From NCBI RefSeq assembly GCF_021183625.1, contig NZ_CP089214.1, forward strand, positions 2,914,001 to 2,978,000: DNA of 64,000 bases. The letters are read 5' to 3'. Shown here one piece after another: positions 17,769 through 26,012 of the stretch. Source of the stretch: Nocardia asteroides. Its GTDB lineage: Bacteria; Actinomycetota; Actinomycetes; Mycobacteriales; Mycobacteriaceae. Made by a program: the position numbers and the translations under genes. Each line of letters opens with the position of its first letter. Position 1 is the stretch's first letter. Below the pieces are notes generated by a model that saw nothing but the letters and a program-made list of their open reading frames with translations, did no database searches and was not told the DNA's origin.

Positions 17769-18750
17769 CCGGAGCACGCCCCTGCGTGTGCTGAGCCGTA
17801 GCGATCTGGCCGACGTGCCGATCACCCCCGCCGACGTGGTGCGCGCCGTGGAGGAGGCGTACCTCGCGCTGGCCGCGGGCGAATCGGACAACCCGCGCAA
17901 GCTCAGCGTCGCCAACCCGGACGGCTGGTCGGTCGCCTACGCCATGCTCGGCCGGGACGGCAGGCGCCGGGTGGTCGCCATGAAGACCTCGTACAAGTTC
18001 GATCCCGGCCACGACCGCAGCACCAAGCGGTACTACACCACGATCACGCTCTACGACGACACCACCGGCGCGCCGATCGCCATGATGGACTGCGCCAGGG
18101 TCGGCGCGCTGCGCACCCCGGCGGTCTCGGCGCTGCTGGTCCGCGAGACGATCCGCCGCGGCGCGGAGAGCGTGCTGCTGATCGGCACCGGCACCCAGGG
18201 CCGCAACGCGCTGCCACACCTGCTCGCGGCGAATCCGCAGCTGCGCAAGCTCATGGTCTACGGCACGCACCCGGAGGGGCTGGCCGCGGTCAGGGAGAAC
18301 CTGGCGGTGCACCAGCCGCACGCGCTGCTCGAGATGGTCGAGGATCCGGTGGCGGCCGCGAGCGGGGCGGACGTGGTGCTCGCGACCGCGGGGCCGGGCA
18401 CCGAGGTCGCGCTGGAGGCCGACGATCTGGCGCCGGGGTCGACCGCGGTGCTGGTCGGGTACGGGCTCGCGCCGTCGGCGCTGGAGCGGGCGGACCGGGT
18501 GATCGCCACCAGCGCCGAGCAGATGGCGCTCACCGGCACCGACATGGCGGGCCCGGACGGCGTGCTGCGCGCCGTGGACGCGGAGCTGCCGCGCATCCTG
18601 AGCAGGCGCGCGGTCGCCAGGCGCAACGACGAGGAGAAGATCTTCGTCTACAACAGCGGGCTGGTGCTCACCGATGTCGCGGTGGCGCACGCGCTGGCCG
18701 AGCGCGCGATCGCGGACGGCCGCGGCGTCGAGGTGCCGCTGTGGGACTGA
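17755..18750 (+). CDS. SbnB-like / ornithine cyclodeaminase-mu-crystallin family dehydrogenase
   Basis: 331 aa from the ATG at 17755, preceded by GAGGAAG; an in-frame ATG at 17740 has no good site. Residues 144-151 GTGTQGRN form the NAD-binding Rossmann loop, and the N-terminal half has MKTSYKF and RVGALRTPAVSALL, as in ornithine cyclodeaminases. In siderophore and antibiotic clusters (SbnB, VioK, ZmaV) this family oxidatively cleaves the SbnA product ACEGA to L-2,3-diaminopropionate and 2-oxoglutarate. The SbnA-like gene two positions downstream makes that role likely, but plain ornithine cyclodeaminase or imine-reductase activity is possible. Confidence 0.85.
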   Translation: MSNRDRSTPLRVLSRSDLADVPITPADVVRAVEEAYLALAAGESDNPRKLSVANPDGWSVAYAMLGRDGRRRVVAMKTSYKFDPGHDRSTKRYYTTITLYDDTTGAPIAMMDCARVGALRTPAVSALLVRETIRRGAESVLLIGTGTQGRNALPHLLAANPQLRKLMVYGTHPEGLAAVRENLAVHQPHALLEMVEDPVAAASGADVVLATAGPGTEVALEADDLAPGSTAVLVGYGLAPSALERADRVIATSAEQMALTGTDMAGPDGVLRAVDAELPRILSRRAVARRNDEEKIFVYNSGLVLTDVAVAHALAERAIADGRGVEVPLWD

Positions 18751-20081
18751 CCGGGATCGCCGCCGCGCCGCTGCCCGCCCACCGCGACCGGTGGGAGCAG
18801 CGGCTGCTGGCCGATCCCGCGCTCCTCGGCGAGCTCGCGAATATCGTCGGCGGCCCCTTCCACGTGCTCTTCCCCGACCGGGTGGTGCGCGCGGTGCGCG
18901 AGTTCAGGGCGGCCTTCGAGGCCGCGGGCGTCACCGGCGCGATCTACTACGGCAAGAAGGCGAACAAGGCGGCCTGCGTGGCGCGGGCCTGCGCGCGGGC
19001 AGGCGCCGGGATCGACGTGGCAAGCACCGGCGAGCTGGTCGGCGCGCTGGCGCAGGGCGTGCGCGGCGGCGAGCTCGTCGTCACCGGCCCGGCCAAGCCG
19101 GACGAGCTGCTCTGGCTGGCCGCCAGGCACGGCGCGCTGATCGCGGTCGACGCGCTGGACGAACTGGACCGGCTGCCGACGGCCACCGACGGCGCGCCGC
19201 CGCCGCGCATCCTGCTGCGCGCCCTGCCCACGGGCTCGACCAGCCGGTTCGGGCTCACCGATGCCGAGCTGGAGGAGGCGCACGCCCGGCTGGACCGGCT
19301 CGCGGGCCGGGTCCGCTTGGAGGGGCTGAGCTTCCACCTCTCCGGTTACGACGCCGCGCAGCGCGCGGAGTTCGCGCACGAGTTGCTGGATCGGCTGGCG
19401 AGCGCGGCGGCGAGCGGGCACCCGGCCCGCACGCTCTCCATCGGCGGCGGCTTCGGGGTGGATTACGTCCCCGCCGAGGCGTGGGCCGAGTTCACCGCGG
19501 CGGCCGGGCCGCACTGGTTCCACGGCGATACCGAGCCCGGCTCCTACTACCCCTACCACTTCCCGGTGCCGGGCGCGGCCATGCTCACCGCGATCCTGCG
19601 GCACCGCGGGCTGGCCGAGCGGCTCGTCGCCACCGACACCGTGCTCGCCGTCGAGCCGGGCCGGGCCCTGCTCGACCGCGCCGGCTGTACGGTGTTCCGG
19701 GTACAGGGCCGCAAGACGCGGCTGGCCGGTGGCGAGCCCTACGACCTGCTCACCGTCGACGGCACCAGCCTGAGCCTCTCCGAGCAGTGGTTCGACAGCG
19801 AATACCTGCCGGACCCGGTGCTGTGGCCGCCGCGACCCGGCGTCCGCACCCCGACCAGCGTCGGCGCGGCCACCTGCCTCGACTCCGACATGCTCAGCCG
19901 CCGCCGGGTGCCGCTGCCCCGCCGGGCCGAGCCCGGCGACCTGCTGATCTACCCGAACACCGCCGGATACCAGATGGATTCGAACGAGTCCGGCTTCCAC
20001 GACCTTCCCGTGCCGCCGAAGATCGTGCTCACCGAGCACGGGGCGGCGCTGCGCTGGCGCCTCGACGCGGCGCCCGCCTGA
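18741..20081 (+). CDS. fold-type III PLP-dependent decarboxylase (LysA/SbnH-like)
   Basis: 446 aa from a GTG that overlaps the previous gene by 10 nt. The PLP Lys lies in YYGKKANK (Lys73), with HLSGYD (His199), GGGFGVDY (235-242), EPGR (305-308) and a C-terminal Cys in ATCLDSD (379) replacing the usual C-E-S/D-x-D motif of diaminopimelate and ornithine decarboxylases. SbnH in staphyloferrin B decarboxylates a citryl-diaminopropionate intermediate, so a substrate made by the SbnA/SbnB pair is plausible. Not a housekeeping LysA, judging by the altered active-site loop and the cluster context. Confidence 0.85.
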   Translation: MGLTGIAAAPLPAHRDRWEQRLLADPALLGELANIVGGPFHVLFPDRVVRAVREFRAAFEAAGVTGAIYYGKKANKAACVARACARAGAGIDVASTGELVGALAQGVRGGELVVTGPAKPDELLWLAARHGALIAVDALDELDRLPTATDGAPPPRILLRALPTGSTSRFGLTDAELEEAHARLDRLAGRVRLEGLSFHLSGYDAAQRAEFAHELLDRLASAAASGHPARTLSIGGGFGVDYVPAEAWAEFTAAAGPHWFHGDTEPGSYYPYHFPVPGAAMLTAILRHRGLAERLVATDTVLAVEPGRALLDRAGCTVFRVQGRKTRLAGGEPYDLLTVDGTSLSLSEQWFDSEYLPDPVLWPPRPGVRTPTSVGAATCLDSDMLSRRRVPLPRRAEPGDLLIYPNTAGYQMDSNESGFHDLPVPPKIVLTEHGAALRWRLDAAPA

Positions 20082-20116
20082 GATCGCCCGCCTGAGATCG
20101 AAGAGGAGACAACCCC

Positions 20117-21151
20117 ATGCCGCTCGTCACGCGCGTGACGGACCTGATCGGCCGTACCCCGCTGTTCGAGCTCGCCCGCACCGCGACCGGCACCAGGCTG
20201 CTACTCAAGCTGGAGACCTTCAACCCGACCGGAACGGCCAAGATCCGGATGGCGCGGGAGATGGTGCTCGACGCCGAGCGGCGTGGTTTGCTGGGAGTTG
20301 GCGGGCATATCATCGAGTCCACGTCCGGCAATACCGGGCTCGGCCTCGCGGTAGTCGCCGCCGAACGTGGGTACCGCTTCACCGCGGTCGTCGACCACCA
20401 CGCCTGTAAGGACAAACTGCGCGCGATGCGAGCCATGGGAGCGGAACTGGTGTATGTCGCCGACGCCGGCGACGACAGCCTCGCCACCTCGGCGCGAGAG
20501 GACCTCGCCGAGGCGATGGCGGCCGCCGAGGGCGGCGCCTACTTCACCGAGCAGCACAACAACGACGCCAACGCGGTCGGCTACTACCCCGTCGCCGACG
20601 AGCTGCTCGCCGACGTCGAGCGGGTCGACATCCTGCTCTCCGCCGTCGGCACCGGCGGCTCGCTCTTCGGCACCGCGACCCGGCTGCGGCAGCTCGGCCA
20701 CGTGCCGTACGTGGTCGGCGTGGAGCCGGAGGGTTCGATCGCCTTCGGCGGCGAGGGCGGGCCGTACTGGCAGTCCGGCACCGGCACCCCGCCCGGCGCC
20801 AGCATCGGCACCGCGGTCGACTACGCGCTGCTGGACGAGGGCGTGAAGGTCACCGACACCGACGCCTTCGCCACCGCGCGCGCCGTCGCCGCGAAGCTGG
20901 GGCTGCTGATCGGCGGCTCGGCGGGCGGCTCGGTGCACGCCGCGCTGGTCCGGCTGGAGCAGTTCCCGCCCGGCTCGACGGTGGTGACGCTGGTCTGCGA
21001 CGGCGGCGAGAAGTACCTGGACACCGTCTTCGACGACGCCTGGATGGCCGAGCGCGACCTGCTCGACCCCGGCGCCGAGCACGCGGTCGGCGCCCTGCTC
21101 GACCGCTGGTCACCCGCGCTCGCGGGCGCGAACCTGGTGGCGGCGCGATGA
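20117..21151 (+). CDS. SbnA-like / cysteine synthase-family PLP enzyme
   Basis: 344 aa, start supported by GAGGAG 8 nt upstream. The PLP Lys is Lys42 in NPTGTAKIRMA; the substrate loop STSGNTG lies at 68-74, and the phosphate-binding GTGGS is near residue 180. In CysK and CysM the Lys is followed by Asp (SVKDR); here it is Ile, a departure worth noting. SbnA homologues condense O-phospho-L-serine with L-glutamate to ACEGA. Pairing with the SbnB-like enzyme in one operon supports this over cysteine synthesis. It overlaps the exporter gene by 4 nt. Confidence 0.85.
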   Translation: MPLVTRVTDLIGRTPLFELARTATGTRLLLKLETFNPTGTAKIRMAREMVLDAERRGLLGVGGHIIESTSGNTGLGLAVVAAERGYRFTAVVDHHACKDKLRAMRAMGAELVYVADAGDDSLATSAREDLAEAMAAAEGGAYFTEQHNNDANAVGYYPVADELLADVERVDILLSAVGTGGSLFGTATRLRQLGHVPYVVGVEPEGSIAFGGEGGPYWQSGTGTPPGASIGTAVDYALLDEGVKVTDTDAFATARAVAAKLGLLIGGSAGGSVHAALVRLEQFPPGSTVVTLVCDGGEKYLDTVFDDAWMAERDLLDPGAEHAVGALLDRWSPALAGANLVAAR

Positions 21152-22566
21152 TCGACCGGATGCGCAGATCGGACGCGGGGCAGCTGGCCGCGCTCGCCAC
21201 CCCGATCGCCACCACCCAGCTGGCCCAGATCGCGGTCTCCACCACGAACATCGCGCTCATGGGCTCGCTCGGGGTCGGCGCGGTGGCGGCGGGCGGGCTC
21301 GCGCTGGTGCTCTTCAACCAGATCCGCACCATGTGCGTCGGGCTGATCACCGCGAGCGGCAACCGGATCGCGGGCGCGGTCAGCGCCGCGGGCAAGCGCG
21401 GCGACTCCGCCGACGCCGAGGTGCGCGACATCGTGCGCGGCAGCTTCCTGATCGCCACCGTCGCCGGGCTGCTCGGCGGCGCGGTGCTGGTCGGGCTCGG
21501 CTACTCGCTGCAGTGGCTCGGGCAGGACGCCGATGTGCTCGCGGCGGCGCGGCCGTTCATGGTCGCGCTGGCGCCCGGGCTGCTGCCCTGCCTGTGGTTC
21601 CAGGTGCTGCGGCAGTACACCGTCGGCATGCGGCGGCCGCAGGCGCTGCTGCTGGTGACGCTCGGCTCGGTGGCGCTGAACCTCGGGCTCGCGCTTCCGC
21701 TCGCGCACGGCTGGCTCGGGCTGCCCGCGCTCGGGCTGACCGGGATCGGCGTCGCCACCTCGCTGGTCTTCCTCGCCATGTTCCTCGCCTTCGGCGTGCT
21801 GGTGCGGCGGGATCCGAGGCTCGCCGGTGCGCTGCCGCGCAGGCCGTGGCCGGTGCGGGCGCGCACGGTGCGGGCCGAGCTGAAGCTCGGCTTGCCGATC
21901 GCGCTCACCTACGGCTCCGAGGCGGGGATGTTCTCGGTGCTCGCGCTGGCCATGGGCACCATCGGGCCCGCCGCGCTGGCCGCGCACAATGTCGTCTACC
22001 AGATCATCTACATCGTGTTCCAGGTCGCCATCGGCATCTCGCACGGCGCCTCGATCCTGGTCAGCCACGCGGCGGCCAGGGACGAGTTCGACCGGGCGCG
22101 CACCCAGGCGCGGCTGGCGCTGCAGGGCGCCGCGCTGGTCGCGGTGGTGACCGGGCTCGGCTACGTCTTCGCCCCCGACCTGGTGCTCGCCCCGTTCATC
22201 GACACCGGCGACGAGTCGGCCGTCGCGCTGGCGCACACGCTGCTGCTCATCGGCATCGTGCTGCAGTTCTTCGACGCCGCGCAGAACATCGGCACCGGGC
22301 TGCTGCGCGGGCTCAAGGAGACCTCGGCCGGGTTCCGGCTCTCGCTGGTCGGCTACTGGTGCGTCGGGCTCCCCGCCGCCCTCCTGCTCGCCTTCCCGCT
22401 CGGCCTCGGCGCGGCGGGCATCTGGTGGGGCCTCACCGCGGGGCTCGCGGCCACCGCCGGGCTCATGCTGCACCGCTACCTGGCCCTGCTCGACCAGCGC
22501 GAACGCGAAACGGTCTCCCTGCACGCGCACACCCCGCCCCTGGGCCTGGCAGCGGGCAACAACTGA
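21148..22566 (+). CDS. MATE-family efflux transporter
   Basis: 472 aa with 12 predicted membrane helices in two repeats. It starts with DAGQLAALATPIATTQLAQIAVSTTNIALMGSLG, the usual first-helix pattern of NorM/DinF-type MATE proteins, and its second half repeats it (LKLGLPIALTYGSEAGMFSVLALAMGTIGPAALAAHN). Such carriers export small organic cations or metabolites using Na or H gradients. The 4-nt overlap with the SbnA-like gene and the shared iron-box promoter suggest that it exports the pathway product. Siderophore clusters more often use MFS or ABC exporters. Confidence 0.9.
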   Translation: MIDRMRRSDAGQLAALATPIATTQLAQIAVSTTNIALMGSLGVGAVAAGGLALVLFNQIRTMCVGLITASGNRIAGAVSAAGKRGDSADAEVRDIVRGSFLIATVAGLLGGAVLVGLGYSLQWLGQDADVLAAARPFMVALAPGLLPCLWFQVLRQYTVGMRRPQALLLVTLGSVALNLGLALPLAHGWLGLPALGLTGIGVATSLVFLAMFLAFGVLVRRDPRLAGALPRRPWPVRARTVRAELKLGLPIALTYGSEAGMFSVLALAMGTIGPAALAAHNVVYQIIYIVFQVAIGISHGASILVSHAAARDEFDRARTQARLALQGAALVAVVTGLGYVFAPDLVLAPFIDTGDESAVALAHTLLLIGIVLQFFDAAQNIGTGLLRGLKETSAGFRLSLVGYWCVGLPAALLLAFPLGLGAAGIWWGLTAGLAATAGLMLHRYLALLDQRERETVSLHAHTPPLGLAAGNN

Positions 22567-22595
22567 GCGGGTTCGTGCCGGGGCACGAACCCGCT
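22566..22595. terminator. hairpin between the MATE and TerD genes, bidirectional terminator candidate
   Basis: A 13-bp perfect stem (AGCGGGTTCGTGC with GCACGAACCCGCT) closes a 4-nt loop in the short gap between two convergent genes. It has no U-tract, as is usual for actinobacterial terminators. Confidence 0.65.
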
Positions 22596-22600
22596 CGCCG

Positions 22601-23176
22601 CTAAACCTGCACGCCGTAGTCGCGGGCGATGCCCGCGAGACCCGAGGCGTACCCCTGGCCGATGGCGCGGAACTTCCACTCCGCGTTGTTCCGGTACAGC
22701 TCGCCGAAGACCATGGCGGTCTCGGTGGAGGCATCCTCGGAGAGGTCGTAGCGCGCCAGCTCGGCACCGGTCACGGCGTCCGTGACGCGGATGTAGGCGT
22801 TGCGGATCTGGCCGAAGGACTGCGCGCGGGCGTCGGCGTCGTGGATCGAGACCGGGAAGAAGATATTGGTGATGCTCGGCGGCGTCGCCGCGAGGTCCAC
22901 GTTGATCGTCTCGTCGTCGCCGTCGCCCTCGCCGGTGAGGTTGTCACCGGTGTGCTCGATGGTGCCCTCGGGCGAGCGCAGGTTGTTGTAGAAGATGAAG
23001 TGCAGGTCCGAGAGCACCTTCAGGTTCGGCCCGGTCGCGAGCGCGCTCGCGTCCAGGTCGTAGTCGGCGCCGGTGGTGGTCCGGACGTCCCAGCCGAGGC
23101 CGACCGAGACCTTCGTCAGGTTCGGTGCCTGCTTGGACAGCGAGACGTTGCCGCCTTTGGCCAGCGTGACGCTCAT
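22601..23176 (-). CDS. terD: TerD-family protein
   Basis: 191 aa from the ATG at 23176 (AAGGATGAC site). It begins SVTLAKGGNVSLSKQAPNLTKVSVGLGWDVR and carries DYDLDASAL, FIFYNN, GDDETINVDL and the C-terminal EWKFRAIGQGY, all standard TerD features, including the acidic residues that bind two Ca ions. TerD proteins occur in tellurite- and stress-response loci; no other ter genes are present here. It follows a PPOX-family gene with one nucleotide between them, so the two form an operon. Confidence 0.92.
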   Translation of the reverse strand: MSVTLAKGGNVSLSKQAPNLTKVSVGLGWDVRTTTGADYDLDASALATGPNLKVLSDLHFIFYNNLRSPEGTIEHTGDNLTGEGDGDDETINVDLAATPPSITNIFFPVSIHDADARAQSFGQIRNAYIRVTDAVTGAELARYDLSEDASTETAMVFGELYRNNAEWKFRAIGQGYASGLAGIARDYGVQV

Positions 23177-23177
23177 G

Positions 23178-23672
23178 TCATCCTTCCGTGTTCGGGTTCT
23201 GCTCCGCCCATTCGCGCAGCGTGGCCACCCGGCCGCGCAGCGCGTCGAGTTCGGCCTCGTCGAGCACCGTGCGCTGGATGCCCTGCGCGACCGTGAACGC
23301 CGACTGCCGATGGTCGTCGATGGTGTCGACATCGATCTGTACCGGAACATAGTCGCTCGCGCCCGGCATCCCGTCGGCGAGCACCGTCGCCGTGCCGCGC
23401 GCGCAGAGCGCGACATCGCCGCCGCCGAGGATGAGCAGCGCGACCTGCGGCTGCTCGCGCAGCCGCGCCAGCGAACCCCGGTCGAATTTCAGGCTGATCA
23501 GAATGCGCCGGTCGCCCGCGCGCACCGGCCAGGAGACCGGGATGGCGTGCGGGGACGGGTCGGTCGTCACCAGTACCGCGATGGTCTCGGTCGGCCAGAC
23601 GGGCAGGGCTTCGAGTTCCGGATGCTCGTCGGCGGTGTGGTCGTGCTCGGTCAGGCTCGCTCCTGCTGCCAT
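23178..23672 (-). CDS. pyridoxamine 5'-phosphate oxidase-like (PPOX-class) protein
   Basis: 164 aa from the ATG at 23672 (GAGGTG just upstream). A split-barrel pattern is visible: IAVLVTTDPSPHAIPVSW, then RRILISLKFDRGSLARLREQPQVALLILG, then a GTATVLAD strand. This is the arrangement of flavin- or F420-binding PPOX proteins, with the K/R-F-x-R-x-S-L-x-x-L region near the cofactor phosphate. F420 use is common in this order but cannot be decided here. It is translationally coupled to terD. Confidence 0.78.
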   Translation of the reverse strand: MAAGASLTEHDHTADEHPELEALPVWPTETIAVLVTTDPSPHAIPVSWPVRAGDRRILISLKFDRGSLARLREQPQVALLILGGGDVALCARGTATVLADGMPGASDYVPVQIDVDTIDDHRQSAFTVAQGIQRTVLDEAELDALRGRVATLREWAEQNPNTEG

Positions 23673-23792
23673 TTTCGTCACCTCGTGGGAATCGCTGCGG
23701 CGCGGTGGGCTGTTCCCGCGCTTCCCCTGCAGTTTAAGTCCACGGCCGAGCTCGCCGCTGGCGCCCGGTGCGATCCCGCCGGGCAGATGCGT

Positions 23793-24254
23793 TCAGGCCG
23801 TGGCGAGTTCGAAACTCGGCAGCGCGCGCAGGTCCCGGGCCCACGCCGCGGCCAGCTCCCGCACCCGCACCCCGGTGGAGGCGTCGTGCCGCGCGTGCTC
23901 GCCGAGCTGGACAGCCCCGCGCGCGCTCAGCTTCTCGGCGATGATTTCGCCGCCGCGGTTGAAGGTGGGGCCGTAGACGCTGTCGCCGAGCCCGAAGACG
24001 GCGAAGCGCAGCCCGTCCAGCGCCGGCTGCGCGCTGTCCAGCGCAGCCGCGAAAGGCTCGGCGTTGGTTGGCAGTTCGCCGTCACCGTAGGTGGAGCAGA
24101 CCATGACGTGCAGCGCGCCGGGATCCAGATCGTCGACATCGAACTCGCCCATGTCGAAGAGCGAGACGTCGTGCGCGGCCAGCTCGCCCGCGATCACCTC
24201 GGCCGCCGACTCGGCCGTCCCCATCTCCGACCCGAACAGGATCACGATCCGCAC
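23793..24254 (-). CDS. flavodoxin
   Basis: 153 aa from the GTG at 24254 (GGAG 8 nt upstream). The FMN phosphate loop is LFGSEMGTAES at the N-terminus; STYGDGELPTNA and FGLGDSVYG are the two further flavin loops. It is a short-chain flavodoxin, a one-electron carrier that replaces ferredoxin when iron is short. An iron box 27 nt upstream of the start fits that role exactly. It is divergent from the Stealth gene and lies just beyond the PPOX/terD pair. Confidence 0.9.
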   Translation of the reverse strand: MRIVILFGSEMGTAESAAEVIAGELAAHDVSLFDMGEFDVDDLDPGALHVMVCSTYGDGELPTNAEPFAAALDSAQPALDGLRFAVFGLGDSVYGPTFNRGGEIIAEKLSARGAVQLGEHARHDASTGVRVRELAAAWARDLRALPSFELATA

Positions 24255-24280
24255 GAGCTGCACTCCTTCTCACCTGGAAA

Positions 24281-24299
24281 TATGGTGAGGCTATCCTAA
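24281..24299 (-). promoter_or_regulatory. IdeR-type iron box upstream of flavodoxin
   Basis: On the minus strand TTAGGATAGCCTCACCATA matches the IdeR consensus TTAGGTTAGGCTAACCTAA at 14 of 19 positions, including TTAGG, TAG, CT and ACC. It sits immediately before the flavodoxin start. Derepression of a flavodoxin under iron limitation is a well-known bacterial response, so site and gene support each other. Confidence 0.7.
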
Positions 24300-24530
24300 C
24301 AGTGCTGGCGGCTCGATTGACGGATCACCGAAACGCCTGCATCATCGTGAACAGTTCCCTGCTCAGCGGGGGCTTCTTGGTTACCGGCCGACGACCGTCC
24401 GGCAACGGTCGCCTGATTCGACGCGCCACTCACGGGTACACGCCCGCAAGGCTCGGCTGCGCGAATATCAGCGGCCACGTTACGAAAGCCGACGCCTAGG
24501 GCGTCCCGTCCCGAGTGAGGTGAGTGCGCC

Positions 24531-26012
24531 ATGGTCTTCTCGTCCGACCTGCCCCGCGAGGTGTCCCCCGACACCACGCCGATTCCGATCACCGCGCACC
24601 GCACCGCGGGCAACCTCGCCGTCTCCGACGCGACGCTGGCCGATCTGATCCACCTGCGCACCGAACTGGCCGCGGCCGAGGTGCCTTTCGTGCTGGTCCG
24701 GGATCGCGGCCACCGGCTGATCCTGGCCGCCGACGCGGCGCACGGCGCGATGGTCGCGCGGGTGGTGAGCTCGGCGAGCGCCGCGGGCTTCCGGGTCGAG
24801 CCGCTGGACACCGCGGTGTTCCGGCTGGGCCGGGACGCCGACCCGGCGCACCACGTCGAGTTGGAGCTGTGGGGCTACCACGGCGACACCGTCACCTGCC
24901 CGCGCCCCAACGCGCTCACCCGCACCGTCTTCGACCTCGCCGACGTGGAGTTCGGCCAGGTGCTGCTCTTCGATCGGGTCTGGCCGACGCTCGCCGGGAT
25001 GTTCGCGCCGCAGAGCACCGACGTGGAGTTCGACATCGACCTGGTCTTCTCCTGGGTGGACGGCTCCGACCCGGAGTTCCGCGCCCGCCGCGCCGGGCTG
25101 CTCGCGCAGGTCGTGGTCGGCGAGGGCGACGACGCGGACGCCCGCATCCGGCAGATCGACGAGCTGCGCTACGCGCTGCGCGCGGTGGCGAAGAACGCGC
25201 CCTGGATCCGCCGGATCTTCCTCTGCACCGACTCCACCCCGCCGTCCTGGCTGGCCGAGCACCCGAAGGTCACCGTCGTCCCCGCGCTCGCGCACTTCGC
25301 CGACACCGCGGGGCTGCCGACCTTCAACTCGCACGCCGTGGAGAGCCAGCTACAGCACATCGACGGGCTGGCCGAGCACTTCCTGTACTCCAACGACGAC
25401 ATGTTCTTCGCCCGCCCGGTGCGGCCGTCCATGTTCTTCACCCCGGCCGGGGTGAGCCGGTTCATCGAGGCCGACACCAGGATCGGCCCCGGCCGCAACA
25501 CCGAGCGGCGCAGCGGGTTCGAGAACGCGGCCCGGGTGAACCGGGAAGTGCTCGCGGAGCGGTTCGGCACCCTCATCACCCGGCACCTGGAGCACACCCC
25601 GGTGCCGCTGCGGCGCAGCGTGCTGCACGAGATGGAGCGCGAGTTCGCCGCCGACTTCGCGCGCACCGCGGCGAGCCGGTTCCGCGCCGCCACCGACATC
25701 TCGGTGACGAACTCGCTCTACCACTACTACGCGCTGCTCACCGGGCGCGCGGTGCCGCAGGAGGCGGCCAGGATGCGCTACGTCGACACCACCGCGGAGT
25801 CCGGGCTCGCGCTGCTCGACGAGCTCGGCGCCACCAGGGACGTCGACTTCTTCTGCCTCAACGACGGCAGCTTCCCCGAGGTCACCGAGGCCGAGCGGGT
25901 GCGCCGGGTCTCCGCGTTCCTGGACGGCTGGTTCCCGGAGCCCGCACCGTGGGAGCGGGTCAGCGCACCGCCTCGCCACCCGATTCCGGAGTCCGCGCCG
26001 GGCGCCGCATGA
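24531..26012 (+). CDS. Stealth-family sugar-phosphate transferase (capsule phosphotransferase type)
   Basis: 493 aa, ATG with GAGGTGAG upstream. All four conserved regions of Stealth proteins are present: CR1 [14 protein letters not shown] (168-181), CR2 around [25 protein letters not shown] (210-234), CR3 [14 protein letters not shown] (283-296) and CR4 FFCLNDGSF near the C-terminus. The family transfers hexose-1-phosphate units in capsular polysaccharide and includes human GlcNAc-1-phosphotransferase and mycobacterial CpsY. It is convergent with the Rv0805-like gene, an adjacency I recall from M. tuberculosis (Rv0805/Rv0806c). Here the coding 3' ends overlap by 53 nt. Confidence 0.9.
   Translation: MVFSSDLPREVSPDTTPIPITAHRTAGNLAVSDATLADLIHLRTELAAAEVPFVLVRDRGHRLILAADAAHGAMVARVVSSASAAGFRVEPLDTAVFRLGRDADPAHHVELELWGYHGDTVTCPRPNALTRTVFDLADVEFGQVLLFDRVWPTLAGMFAPQSTDVEFDIDLVFSWVDGSDPEFRARRAGLLAQVVVGEGDDADARIRQIDELRYALRAVAKNAPWIRRIFLCTDSTPPSWLAEHPKVTVVPALAHFADTAGLPTFNSHAVESQLQHIDGLAEHFLYSNDDMFFARPVRPSMFFTPAGVSRFIEADTRIGPGRNTERRSGFENAARVNREVLAERFGTLITRHLEHTPVPLRRSVLHEMEREFAADFARTAASRFRAATDISVTNSLYHYYALLTGRAVPQEAARMRYVDTTAESGLALLDELGATRDVDFFCLNDGSFPEVTEAERVRRVSAFLDGWFPEPAPWERVSAPPRHPIPESAPGAA

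Noticed and set aside
20117..21151. Housekeeping cysteine synthase
   Set aside because: Altered Lys-Ile active-site motif, iron-box control and an SbnB-like partner argue for an SbnA-type role.
16629..22566. Assigning the operon to staphyloferrin B or nocobactin biosynthesis
   Set aside because: Staphyloferrin B needs NIS synthetases and citrate synthase, and nocobactin needs NRPS/PKS and salicylate genes; none lie in the window.
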